Program-made: the position numbers and the translations under genes
In this document: positions 1 through 13,083 of the stretch, piece after piece
Numbering within the stretch: the first letter of the stretch is position 1
How the letters are laid out: each line of letters opens with the position of its first letter
Assembly: GCA_051294375.1 (NCBI GenBank)
Contig: CM119263.1
Location: forward strand, 10,500,703-10,564,702
Length of the DNA stretch: 64,000 bases
Direction: 5' to 3'
DNA from: Paraspadella gotoi
Lineage: Eukaryota; Chaetognatha
Notes under the pieces: model-generated
Seen by the model: the letters and a program-made list of their open reading frames with translations, nothing else
What the model was told of the DNA's origin: nothing
Databases searched by the model: none

Positions 1-332
1 AATTCTCTTTTCTTCAGTTCTACTTCGCTTCCTTTTTCCCTTTGATTTAAGGCAAAGATTTACGTTTATTAAAAATGTACTTGATCACATTTAGAACATG
101 AAAAATTTACATTCCCGAACAAGACTAAGTAACGACTCAATTAATCCTTTAATATTCGAGAGGTTTTAAAGGAATTAATTTTAATTTTTTTTGCCGTCTC
201 TGTCATCAGCCGTGTGTGATCTTTTCTGCTACATCTGCCTTTCTCTCTCTCTCCTTTCTTTACAATTGAGAAGAATCGAGATAGTTAATGTCAAGTTCAT
301 GAATATTCAAATTTCGCGCTCATAAATTTCGT

Positions 333-333
<1 letters not shown>

Positions 334-412
<79 letters not shown>
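334..412. repeat. (CT)n microsatellite
   Basis: About 79 bp of uninterrupted CT dinucleotide followed by a short C run. It is one of more than a dozen CT/GA tracts in the window. Confidence 0.95.
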
Positions 413-414
<2 letters not shown>

Positions 415-916
415 CCCTTCTCCTCCACCGGATTCTCGCTCCATCTCTTATATTTTTCGCCGACAAGAACGAAGAATTTACTATTAAAGAATAACAAAAG
501 ATTATAAAGAAGAATAGATAATTTAAATAAAAAAGAGAAAGAAAAACAATAGAAAGAAAACTTTATTTTATAGCAATTATTAATTATGTTAATTATTTTT
601 ATGTCAAAGAAATAGCTACCCGCAATCTATAAATTGAAATCGCCTTTCTCTCAGCTTTTTCGTGTTCCCTTAAAAAAAAACGTTATCTGTCATAAAAAAT
701 ACAAATGTACAAATTCAAGCATTGTTATTTTCTGAAAGAGAAAACTTCTGTTCTTAAAGAAGTTATAGGGATATTGAAAAAATTAATAAATCAAAATATT
801 AAGAGATTTTAAAAATGGAACCTAAGCATTTTTTTCTATCCGTAGTTCCGTCTGCTTGAAGCATTTCTCTCTCCATCTTTTGTGTCTTAGTGTCACTTTT
901 TACTTTCGAATTCAAC

Positions 917-970
<54 letters not shown>

Positions 971-3265
971 CCTCTCACTCACTCTCGCTCTGACTAAAAA
1001 AGGAGCCTTCCCTCAATTGTTCCGCCTAATGGTTCTTGTAAACTGCTGCCGGCGTCGTTAAGGCATTGAAATAAAACTCTTTTCTCGAGTCGATGAAACG
1101 GTTGCTAAGGAAGTCGAAGAGTCATTGCTACGATTTCTAAGGAAGTTGGCGTCTCGTTGCTTGGTGGTGCGTTCCTCACAGTAAATGCCGCCAGATAAGT
1201 ATGATTTTTTGATTAGTCTATGATAATTTCTTTTAAGAATAAATTGAACTTACAGTAAAAAATGTTTATTATGAACTTCGTTTAATATGGGTAAAACCAA
1301 AAAAAAATGTGATTGCTCAGCAAGATATTGTTCTCGAAACATTACGTCCGCTTCAAGGCCCAACCCAGGATTATACTCTGATTCCATTACAATTATAGCT
1401 TTGATGGTCTTTTGCTGATGAAACAGAACATAATTTAAAAAAACAACAAAAAAAACAAATGGTGTACGAGAACGAAGCTCGGTCCCGAAAACCCGACCCA
1501 CCCAAAAAAAAGAACAAACTGTTGGTTGTTTACGAGTGAATTCGTTTTTCAAAATGGCGGCGTTAACAGGGGGAGCGGCGGGGTCGACCAAATCGACATC
1601 ATCAATGATATCGGTAGTGGTTTCGATTTCAACTTTTCTTTTATTCTTTTATTCTTTCATAATTACTAAATTGAAAGAGGTAAAGTATGTACTTTTCCGT
1701 CTAGTTTTTATATTTTACATATTTTCTATTTACATTGACTCTGGGTAAAGAATCGGAACCTATTTTTCTAGAATTTTTGAATTAGATATGGCGAGCGAGT
1801 GAGTCGCAGCCGCGGCCTTTGCTGCCACTGAAAAAGCTGCGCCTGGTAGATCCGCGGGTTTCTCCCTTTCGATCCGCGCAAGACGGCGGGACGGAGTTGA
1901 AAAGGTTTTACGTTAAAAGCGTCGGCGATGACGTCAGCAGTTTCTATTTGAATAGCGTCGCCTCCGCTACCACCGACTCTGCCGCCGACTCTGCCGCCGA
2001 CTCTGCCGCCGACTCTGCCGACGCCGCCGACGCAGACGTACGTAGTCGACGGAAACAATGAGATCGCATCCGCAATCGAACACCAGCTGCCACTGACGAT
2101 ATACTTATGTCATTAACAGAGGTCAAAATCAAGAGGACAATATTTTTATTGAACAATAGCACATTTAAATCAAGAAAATCAGAAAAATGATTAAAAAAAA
2201 GTAAAAAGCGAATATATAAGAAATAAGAAAGGGAAGTGAGAGAGAAAAACGTTTGTCGAATAATTTCTCTTCGAAGCAGTCGATTTTGAAAAGGAAAGGA
2301 GCATTAAGAAGAGATTAAGAAGCGAACGGATTCAGAATCGAATATTAAATTACATCCGGGATTTTGATGGGGAGGCTCGGGGGAGGGGTGGCAAGTTGCG
2401 AGGTGACAAGTGGAAGGGATGACAATGGATTTGTTTTTTATCCGCTTTTCCTCCGCTGAATAAATATGGTGGATGGGGAATTTTAAATTTTGGCCAAAAA
2501 AAAAAAATCGGATTTGGAAAGTTAAAAGAGCTCAAATATTTAAAAACTCTATAAAATCACTTAGGCAAATTGTATTACCAAACTTTTTACTAAAATCACT
2601 GTTATAGATGGTTTTATCCTGTTTGCTAAGCATAATCTTAAAAATATTTTATTTTATTTTTGAACTATTTCAAAACCGCTTTTCAAAATATCTTTTCTTT
2701 AAAAAGAATATTTCCATCCTTTTCTAATTAAGTAGACTTCTGTCTTCACTTCCAGTACTTTTTTCCATCCGGACTCTTTCTTTCTCTTTTCACTTTTTAT
2801 TTCTCTTTCATCTCTTTCTTTCTTTTTTTCCTTTTGAATTTCCATCTCCAACTCAACGAAGGAAATAATGGGACTCAAGGAGATAACTGGAATAACTTTT
2901 CTTTCTTTCGATGTATAACTCCCTGGATTCTCGGAGAGAGAGAGAGAGAGAGAGAGACTATGTGATGCCCCTATTTTCTTTGAACCATTAATTTTTAATA
3001 TTTTAATCAATTATCTTTATTACTATTATTATCATTATAATTTTCATATTCTCTATAATCATCATCTCACTCATAGTTGTCTTTATCATAATCGTCGACC
3101 ATAAGTTTCTGCCCTTCATGTTAACTCTCTTTCCTTTTCTCGATCTTTCATCTTTACTTTGTTTTTTCCTTCTTTTTCATCCTTATTTTCTCATTCCTTC
3201 CTTTACATAACTTTTTCCCCTTTTCCCAAAATTTTATGCCATTTCTTAATTATCTTTTCTCCCCC

Positions 3266-3272
<7 letters not shown>

Positions 3273-3351
<79 letters not shown>

Positions 3352-3352
3352 A
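3273..3352. repeat. (CT)n microsatellite, interrupted
   Basis: CT repeat with a few CC or TT interruptions, within a longer pyrimidine-rich stretch from about 3120 to 3990. Confidence 0.9.
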
Positions 3353-4716
3353 GCCGTGCTCATTCCTTCTTTTCGTTTTTCTTAATTATTCTCATCCCCG
3401 TTCGTTTTCCCTCGTATCCCTTCTCCCCCTTCTTTCTCACCTGAAATCCATTCCTCGGTTCATTAACTTACTTTTCCTCACCTTTTTTATTTCGTATTCG
3501 ATTCCGATTTCGCGTCTCTCGGTTTTATTTTTTTGGTCTGCATAAAATTCGAGTCTCTCCATCTGAAAAAAAAAATTCTTTTCTTTTCTTAAAAAAGCCA
3601 TAACATTATTCTTTTTTTTTTAAGAAAAAAAATAATGTTTAAAAAAAAAAATTTCCGAGGTTTTTTTTCTGATTTTTTTTTTACGTCTAAATAAAAAAAA
3701 AGGTTTTTTTTAAAGAAATTCTTTATTCTCTATTTTCTGTCTCCCTCATCTTCGTTTCTTTTTCCCCTTAGACTACATATATATCTGTATTCTTTTCTTC
3801 CTCTCCGGTTTTATTTTCTCTTTTCAACCTCTATCCTCTTTCACCTTTCCTTCCTTTTCTCTTTCCTTTCCTCCCCCCCGCTATTCGTCCAAACTCTTTC
3901 CAATTCCTCAGTCATTTCCTTCCTCCAACATCCGGATCCAACATCCGGGTCACCTCCTCATCCTTCCTTATTTCCCTTCTCCTTTCTTTTACGCGTTTCA
4001 ATTACCGTGACGATCGTAAAACAACCTTTGCTGTCCCGGATACAACGTTGGAACGACCCCCACCTCGACCGAAGAAGCTGTAACGGAGTCGTCGCTGGAG
4101 AAGCGCGGGTCCCTCTGTAATGGCGGAGGTTGCAATTTAATTTGAAAAGAAAATTAGAATACTACTTTTTATTGCGTCGAAGTAGTTACTTTAATAATAT
4201 TTTTTTAGCAAAACTATATGGAAACGCATAGTAACTATTAGTTGAGTGCTGTAAAAGTAACGGTTTGGCCTAAAAGTTTCTTCACGTTAATCGCATTTAA
4301 AATACTTAAATACTTAAATACAACCTTTTAATTAGATCGTAATAGATCAATGCTACGGTTGCTACGCCGTTCTCCCATTCATTCTCACATTTTTTTTTCT
4401 CCCCTCAATTATACCGGTTTTCGTGACGACCAGTTCCACGACCGCTTTCGCCTTTTATGCCACCTCCTCTCACCGTCTCTCCATCTCTCCCTTTCTTCAT
4501 TCCTCCCACTTCCTCCTCCCAGACCAATTTCCATCTCCTCCCTTCGGCCCTCGTCGCCAATTTCAGAGGATTTCCGAGAATCACGGGGTGGAAAAAGAAA
4601 AATAAAGATGATGATCTCCATAAAATAAATGAAACTCAATCTGGAGGAATAACAGGAGGAAAGAGGAAGTAAGGGGGGAGTGAGAGGGAAATGGGAAGGG
4701 AGGAAGAGTGAATGAA

Positions 4717-4925
4717 GGTGTGAGGAAAGGCTGAAGGAAAGAGAAAGGGAGAGAGAGGGGAATAGGGGAAGGGAGGAAAATGGAATGTTAAAGTGGGGAA
4801 GGTGTGAGGAAAGGATGAAGGAAAGAGAAAGGGAGAGAGAGGGGAAAAGAGGAAGGGAGGAAAAGGGAATGATAAAGTGGGGAAGGTGTGAGGAAAGGAT
4901 GCAGAAGAGATTAGGTTTTTCTGTA
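4717..4925. repeat. Purine-rich minisatellite, about 84-bp unit
   Basis: The phrase GGTGTGAGGAAAGG recurs at 4717, 4801 and 4884. This gives about two and a half copies of an 83-84 bp unit made almost only of purines on the plus strand. The copies differ by a few substitutions. No coding role is apparent. Confidence 0.85.
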
Positions 4926-5370
4926 GATTATAAAGCAAAATGTTGGAACGAGCCGCGGATGAGTACGTAGGCGTTCGGCAAATATGGGTTTAGAGAGAAA
5001 AGGGAATCGGAATTTTCTTTGGGTAAGGCACCAAACAGAGGTAAGTCTGAATTGGGTAAGAAAAAAAAGGGCTGCCTCAAACTCATGAAAGAGCAGATTT
5101 TTTTAAAATAAAGATTAAGGTTTGGCGGATAAATCAATTCAAGATCGGATGAGAATTGAAAACGGAAATTTGAAGTAAGATTAAAGTAAATTAAAAGTTT
5201 TATCTTGGAATTAAGTGGCACGATAATGAAAAGATTTAGTTTGTTATTTTCAAATACTCAAAAAAGTACAAGAAATAAATAAAGAAAGAATAAACATGCA
5301 ACTGCTTTTTCATGGATCTTTCATTTTGTTATCACTAAATTCAAACAACCATTTCCTCCATTGCACTCTT

Positions 5371-5547
<177 letters not shown>

Positions 5548-5943
5548 CTCTTTCTCTCTTCCCCACATTTCTTCTTACTATTTTCTTTCTCTTATCTTTC
5601 TTATTTCTTTCTCTCTCTCTCACCCTGCTTCTAGCAAAAAATGAAAGTGCAAACTTCGTTATATGGTCGACAAATTTACAAAAACACATCTACGACGACG
5701 ACTCGTACTTTTCTCAAAAATAGTCACGTACAATGGTTGAAAAACTAAAACTAAAAAGGTAGGTTGAGAGAGACTTAAAAATAAAAAGAGGTAAGGCAGG
5801 GACAGAGAGTAACGAGTGACGTAGAATTTTATCGACGCGAAAACCGAGAAGCAATAAAAGAAAGGGGGGAAAGAAAAAGAAAGAAGGAAAAAAAAAGGAA
5901 AAGAAAAAAGTGCAGATAAAAAAGAAGGAAAAAGGAGAAATAA

Positions 5944-6271
5944 ACAAGAACGGTAATTCAAATGTGTTGCGCCGAAATGACTCTGACGTGTATTTTTCGT
6001 GACATGATATGATATAACATGATGTGACATAACATGACTACATGACTACAATAACTTTCTTAGCCTGTGTATTTATGACATGCACTGCATCAAAATTCTG
6101 TCTTTTATTCCTTTTAGTTTTAGGATTTCCTAAAGGCGGCGCTTGCAGTCCCTTAGATTTTAGACTGACGGACAGACCTATCGACCAACCGACAGACCGA
6201 CCGACTAACGGACCGACAAACCGAACGAAAAATGATTTATAAAGTTGCTCCGCGAGTACTCGCGGCGCAAC
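5944..6271 (+). repeat. Interspersed repeat family R1, copy 1
   Basis: This about 330-bp block matches 53701-54146 closely. Both begin ACAAGAACGGTAATTCAAAT, pass through a run of ACATGA-type words, continue through shared text about AACTTTCTTAGCC and TTTATGACATG, and enter a (GACC)n stretch. Both end in the perfect 16-bp palindrome CCGCGAGTACTCGCGG (here 6250-6265). No open frame is shared. The class is unknown; it may be a non-autonomous retroelement or a MITE. Confidence 0.8.
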
Positions 6272-7775
6272 TAAAAAACAGGTACGAAAGTATCTCGGGG
6301 TATCGTTTCCAACGTAATAGCTCCGATCATTACACAGCAGAGCCGACCATTACAGTGCAGTACCGACCATTTAACTGCAACGCCAACTATTAATACTTGA
6401 TATCGATTTATACAGTCGAATGAAAGAGCAGTCGACGTTGTGTGGACTGTTTCTTTACAGAGTCGTTTATAAGGGATAACGTAACATGGAAGTTAGGTTA
6501 ATAATATTAAAAACCTCAGAGGCTCTGGCAAGCTGGAGCTATGACATAATAAGTTAATTAATTATAATACAGTTACAGTAGCAACGTATTGACAAAAAGG
6601 AGATAAAAAGTGACGTTAATCATAGCGACAGGAAACGGCTAAAGTGAACCGGGGACGAAGGAACGAAATCGCCGCGGAGAGAGGCCATCGTCGTCACGAG
6701 TCTCAGGGACGAGAGAAAAACGAGAAATAGTCTATATTCGGTAACAGGATTCGCGGCAATAGCCTGGCCACGAGCGAGATAATAAATGGAAACTAAAAAA
6801 GAGAGAGGATTTCCTTCTCAAGAATTAGGGTTTTACTTTTTTCTTTCCTTCCTTTCAATTTAATTTAAACATTTTTTTCCTTCACCCGGTTTTAAAATAT
6901 GAATAATAGTTTTTTTTCTCTCTTTTTTTTACTTTAATTTTTTTAGTTTCAGATTCCATTTTTTCTACCTGGACATCTTCCTTGTTTCCTCTTTCTTTCT
7001 TTAATGCTTTATTTTTTTCTCTCTTTTATTTTTCTTTTCCTTCCTTCTTTCCTTCAGTCACCACTTTTATCTTACCTTATTCTTTAAATAAATTTCTTCT
7101 ACTTTTTTCCTCCATCGCCCCCCTCCCCTGGCCTCATTCCCAAATCGTTTAAAAAAACCGTCATCGGAGTTCGTCATCTCTAGTGCGTGCACGTGTCTGC
7201 GCGCATTGACAACGTGCTCTTACTTCTCCGCGCCTGATGACAATGCACTAGCACTTATAATTGATCCTTGGCTGTAACTAGTGGGGAGGCAGCGTGCGTG
7301 CTTATTTTCTTTACGCTTTAGTGAAAGTAAAAACAATAAAACTCCATGGACAAAAACTATTTATTCAAAAGTCCATAATCGAGACAAAAGACAAAGAGTT
7401 TTTTGAAAACTTTTTTTCTTTTCTTTTCTTTTCTTTATTTTTCTTTTCTTTTTTCTTTTCTTTCTTTTCTTTTCTTTCTTTTCTTTTCTTTCTTTTCTTT
7501 CTTTTTTTTCTTTTCCCCACATTTTTTCTTTTTCGATTCTTTTTCTTTCGAAACCTAAATTATGCTAAAATGGATTTTCGCGGGAAGGAAATTTGCATCT
7601 CGACTGAGAGAACTGTGTCAATCTGATTTTCTTTTCGTAACGTAGCAAGCCGTGTCAACTCAGCGCATAAAACCGTTTCAACCGTCCAAAACCGTGTAAA
7701 CCCACCTTCCCCCTAAATGTGTGGGCTAAATTCGAAAAGAATCGAAAAATAATCGGAATTCCTGATTCGAAAGAG

Positions 7776-8133
7776 TTTGATAGGGTTGGCCTGGGTTGGC
7801 CCTGGGTTGGCAATGGGTTGGTATATGGTTGGCATGGGTTGCAATGGTTTGCATGGGTTGGCCCATAGGTTGGCAATAGGTTGGCCATGGTTGGCTAATG
7901 GGTTGGCAATGGGTTGGGCAATGGTTGGCAATAGGTTTCCATGGGTTGGCATGGGTTGGCAATGGTTTGGCCATGGGTTGGCAATAGGTTGTCCACGGGT
8001 TGGCATGGGTTGGCAATTAGGTTTGGCCATGGGTTGGCAATGGGTTGGCAATGGGTTGGCTAATAGGTTGGCGCATGGGTTGGCAAGATGGGTTGGCATG
8101 GGTTGGCAATGGGTTGGCAATTCGTTGGCGGGG
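7776..8133 (+). repeat. GGGTTGGCAAT minisatellite
   Basis: About 30 degenerate copies of an 11-12 bp unit, GGGTTGGCAAT or GGGTTGGCCAT. It yields open frames in several registers (repeats of G-W-Q-W or A-N-P-L-P-T-H), which are artefacts of the repeat. The mirror copy at 20737-20900 is about half as long. Confidence 0.9.
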
Positions 8134-11100
8134 CCGCGAAAAAGCGTTTGGCTGAAGGGGAATAAGGGATGGTGGAGTTGGTGACCGGGAAAGAGGGAAT
8201 TCCGTAAAAATGAGTGGAGGAGAAAGTGAGAGAAAGTTTTTTCTAAGAGAAGTTAAGAATTCGAATGAAGGTTTGAGGCTTTTTGATGTAAAGCTGAAGC
8301 GGGAAAACCGGCGAAAGCAATTTCGCTAGGGAAGACTTACCTAAAAACTCTACCCTATAAAAGGCATTGAAGAAAAAAAGAACAAGAGTTTTAACGGCGA
8401 CGATAAGCGCGAGTTTTGGAGTGCCTCCTTCTTTTCTTTTCTTTTCTTTTCTTTTCTTTTTCTTTTTCTTCGCTTGTTCTTTTTCTTTCACAAACTCTTT
8501 TCTTTTGTCCTTACCATGTATCAATTTCTTTTTTTTATTTCTCTTCTTTGTTATTTCATTGTTTTTGTTTTTCTTATCATCATTTTTTTTTCCTAATTTT
8601 ATAAATTTTTTAAAAACCCTTCTGTATGAATTTCTTTCTTTCCTTTTTTTAAAAAAAATGAACTGCTCTGTGTCTCCCGTCCACTTTAATTTTTCAAGAT
8701 TTTCCCTCTAAGGATATTCTTTTATCCTTTTTCCTTTATTTCGCTGATCTCGTTCCACTTCGGTCTTTTTTCCTTCTTCCATTTATTTTTCCTTTTTATC
8801 TTTTCCCTTCCTTTGTTCTTTTCTTTCTTCCCGCCGTCTGAACGCCTTTATAAAACCCATAAAACACAATTTATGCTCCCCCGGGCTGAGTCCCCGGAGT
8901 CTCGTCGGAAAATGTATCGGATTCGATTCATTTAAATTGAAATTCTGGTGCATTATGCCCGGTGCCATTAGGCCGCTTCTTGCCATTAGCCCGGTTAGAT
9001 GTAGCGGACGAAACTTTCTCAAGTTGTTTTCTTCGTCGTTGTCGTCGTAGTTTGTTGTTGTTGTTGTCGAAGTCGTAATATGCTTGTTTCCCGTCGTCCT
9101 CTTTTTCCTCACCCTTTTCGTCGCTGTCATCCAGAACTAAACCGTGATTATTATTATCCCGAAGTCCGCTTCGAAATTGCGCAAATATGTCATCGTCTTT
9201 TTCGTCCGTCGTCGTCGTCATCAATCGTGCCGTTCGTTGACGGTCATCGTCTGCCCTCCAAAGAAAGTCTTACTAATCAAGAAATTCAAAAAAACTCATC
9301 TCGCGTCGCCTTAACTCTTTGCCTAATTGCCCATTTGGTTAGAAATTAGAGAAAAGACGTTGGAGGAAAATAAAGAAAGGACGGGTCGGTGTCTCTCTTC
9401 TCTCCGGCTCTCTCTCTCTCTCTCTCTCTCATCTTTCCCAGTAGAGCTCTCATTGAAAGACGTACTCTCTCTTTTTTGATTTCTCTCACTCCGCTACTAG
9501 TTCTATTGCTCTTCTCTCTCACTCTCAAACTTTTCAGCGGAACTTTTTCCCCGTTGGTTTTTAGTTGCAGCCCAGTTTTCTTGGCAAATTTATTTTTAAT
9601 TTTGGAGAAGGATTCTTGTTGACGTTTGAGTTAATAGATTCCTGTCTACATAACATGGAATTATATAACTCGAACTGTCATCATGGTCTTTCTGCGTGGT
9701 CCGTAATAAATAACCTACAACGTTTATCGCCGTTGGAAAGAAAAAAATTAAAGAAAAAATGTTTAACCACAATAAAGTAGAAGCAATTAGCAAGGAAACT
9801 AAAGGGATCGTTTTCCAGTGCGTCATAAACATTTCAGCAATGGCTCAACTATAAGTTAAGCCCACACTTTGCAATAAGTGGTAATAATCTCTAAGGTATT
9901 GATATCTTAATATTTTTCGTTAGCTCTTGCAATTGGAAGTCATTTGACTTGTGACGCATCGGCAGCCATCCGCGCACTGGGCCGACATTGTTGGCGTCTC
10001 GGCTCACTGTGGCCGGATTTTTCTCTTCTCCTTTTGCTAACTCAACGAAAAATCCTGTTATTGTCTCCTCAATAAAAGATTGCCATAAAGAAATTCTCAC
10101 TCGTCCTATTTATTTTTATTTATTTTCGACGAAGATTCTTTGAGGAAAATGAGGATGAAGAAAGATGATGACATTGAAGGATGACAGATGAAATAAAGGA
10201 TGACATTGAAAAGATTATGACGGATGACAAAAAATATAATTTACCTACAAATCGTACAAAAGAAGAGGATGGTCAAAACGCTTTCATAAGATATAAATAA
10301 AATTTAAAAAATCGATCTTCAATTAACGCAACGAAAAACGGTGTCGCATGAACAAGGCAGCAAGGGGGAAAAGCATTCGCGCACGTCGCAGAAACTGCCA
10401 TACACGTCGCAAATGTTTTGGCGCGAATGCGCAAGCCTCACAACGAGCAGACAGGCGGTGAATGTAAGTATGGACGGGCAGGGGTTGACTCGAGTTTCGT
10501 CCCTCGACTTGATTTATGACATTCCGTATTTGGCGATATTGTTTTTCGAGACATGGGGGGCGGGCGGGGGGGGCAGAAGCGTGACGCGAAGAATCGTTAG
10601 TTTCTTCGCTTCCCATCTTATCCCCCGCGTCGATCTTTGCTGGTATAAGGATTTAACGGGTCCAAAGGGGTGCAAGAAGTGAAATTGATCGGTAGATGGA
10701 AGCTACTAGGTTCACCAGAGTGAAGAGTACTGGTGAGTCTCAAAGAGCGAAGCTTTTGCAAAAGTGCATTTTTGATTTTTTTTCCACTAAGAATTTGTTA
10801 AAAATCTTGTCGCTGCATAATTTGTAGTATTCCAGAGGTCTTTTATTTTGGTCACACTCTTCCCCGCACGTTTTTGGTTGTTTTTTACGCAGTCACTTCA
10901 TTTTTTAAAACTTTGGCCAGACTTTAACCACTTGGAAAAACTCTGATTATCAAAGACTCCAAGGTCTACTACTACATAGTGCCACAGAACTGCGAAGCCA
11001 AATCCTAGGACAAGTTCCGCCACGCAACAAAGATGCTACGAATAAAAAAAAAATTATCTTCGAAACCAATCTTGTCGACGTAATTAAGTGACGAAATAAT

Positions 11101-11345
11101 CCGCAGGCTGATGGGCGAGAAAAATGCGAGAACAGAGAGGGAGAAGGGTTGGAGAAAATGGAGAGGGGGAGCGCCTTCCCCCAAGAAAGAGTGAGAGTGA
11201 TTTGGGCGTGGGGCGAAGGAGTGCCGAGGCGGTAAGAGGGGTTATCTTACAAATGATCCCCATTTCGAATCGGCGAACGCCATATTCCTCCGCGGGCTTC
11301 ACGGAGGCCTTTGGGCGCCCGTCATTGTGATTGTTACAAGTTTAT

Positions 11346-11395
<50 letters not shown>

Positions 11396-11696
11396 CTCTC
11401 CTCTCTCTCTCTCTCCTCTCTCTCTTCTCTCTCTCTCCTCACACTCTCTCGCTCTTCTTTGGTGATAAAGCGACTATGATTATGACGAACGGCTCAGCTG
11501 ATGCATGAATGAAGGGGATCGAGGCGGAAGTGGCGCCGACCGAAAGTGACGTCGCGTAGCGGATTTGCGGCGCAGAGTCGTGCGACGCGCACCTATAGAC
11601 GCGCCGCGGAAGATACGCGCGTCGCGCGACCCTGGAGGCGTTAAGGCTGAATTAGGCCGCGCGCGGCGTTAATGGATGTTTATGGGGCTGAGAGAG

Positions 11697-11771
<75 letters not shown>

Positions 11772-12579
11772 AACCCCTTTTGGGCAACATCGTTGAGCCA
11801 TTGGTCGACTGAACAGTTGCAGATAGACTAGAAAGGGCTTTTTCTTTTGTGATGTCTTTGCTTATCGCTGTGAAAATTAAATTATAGGAATGTGGACCCA
11901 ACGTGCTGAAGAAGTTGATTTGGGAATTTCATTATGACTTTTAATACTGTACGTTGTTTTTATGCTCTTTCATCTCGCAAAAATTTCGTGTCAATTTTCA
12001 CACTCCAGTCATGTGACCATTTTCAGCATTTAACATAACAAATACAAGTATATGACGAAATTATTTAAACAAGTTTGCCTCATTGAATATTGAGTCAGTA
12101 CACGTTCATCGTCGAAACACACGATTAAAAAAAACAACAAAAACAAAATTCGAAGTTTAGGGTGAAAACAAGGAAACAACAACGACGACGACGACGACGA
12201 CGACATCCAACACGCCTCGCCGCCTTTAATGCTCCGAGGATGAAGTCCGCACCAGCGCGAAATTTCATTAACGGAGTCCGAAATTCTGACGCCCGAAACT
12301 GGGAGAGACGGTTCTTTATCCATTCGGACAAAAGATCCCAAAAGATGAGCGGGAAAAGAATATGACAAACATAAACACAAAACAAACAAAAAACACGAGA
12401 ATAAAAGATGGAAATGAAGAGATTATAGAAATGGTAAAAAATCTGTGACATGGGCTAGAAGAAGGGGTAACAAAAGTAAGCGAAGACCATCCAAGTCGAG
12501 TTAAAAAGAGAAAATACTTCGACAAAACTACTCAATCGATCCCATTTAGACCCAAAAAAAAGAGAGTGAAGAGAGCAAG

Positions 12580-12650
<71 letters not shown>

Positions 12651-13083
12651 ATACACATTACAAATAGGAGAGCCTAAGAGAGAGACAGAGAGCGAACTGA
12701 GAAAAGAGAAGAGATTTTTTGTTCGACGGAACGCTCGAGGGAAGAAAATGTAATGGACGTTTGAAAGTAAGACAAAGTGTCGGCCCGCGGCGGTCCCTGG
12801 CTGTCCGTGGGGCCGGGGTCGGCCTGTCGGTCGCCTGGCGATTCGGCCTGTCGGGTCGGCCACGCGATCGGCCAGCGATGTAAATGGTTCCACTGCTTTA
12901 CATCTTCCGCCGCGAGGATGAAGATTGGATTCCGGTGTCGGGGTCGGAGAGATTCCGGTGTGGAGGAAGAGATAAGGAGCAGATGGGAGAGGAAGAGAAG
13001 GAAGGGGAGAAGCAGATGGGATAGCGAACGAAGATGAGAAGAGAGGGAGACAGATGAGCGCAGGCCGAAATAAGGTTGTAGAT

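Noticed and set aside
297-497. Arg-Glu or Ser-Leu repeat proteins in many places (also near 5310-5723, 12455-12893, 15246-15605, 47278-47652)
   Set aside because: They are translations of GA and CT microsatellites; the same tracts are open in several frames and both strands.
7713-8184. Frames of 96-135 residues rich in A-N-P-L-P-T-H or G-W-Q-W
   Set aside because: Produced by the GGGTTGGCAAT minisatellite; open in several registers and both strands, and not kept in the mirrored arm.
8783-9224. Possible gene in the inverted arms (GLVLDDSDEK frame, also near 19657-19944)
   Set aside because: Part of the frame recurs in both arms, but it shifts frame between them and is rich in GAC and CAA triplets. 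No splice or family support.
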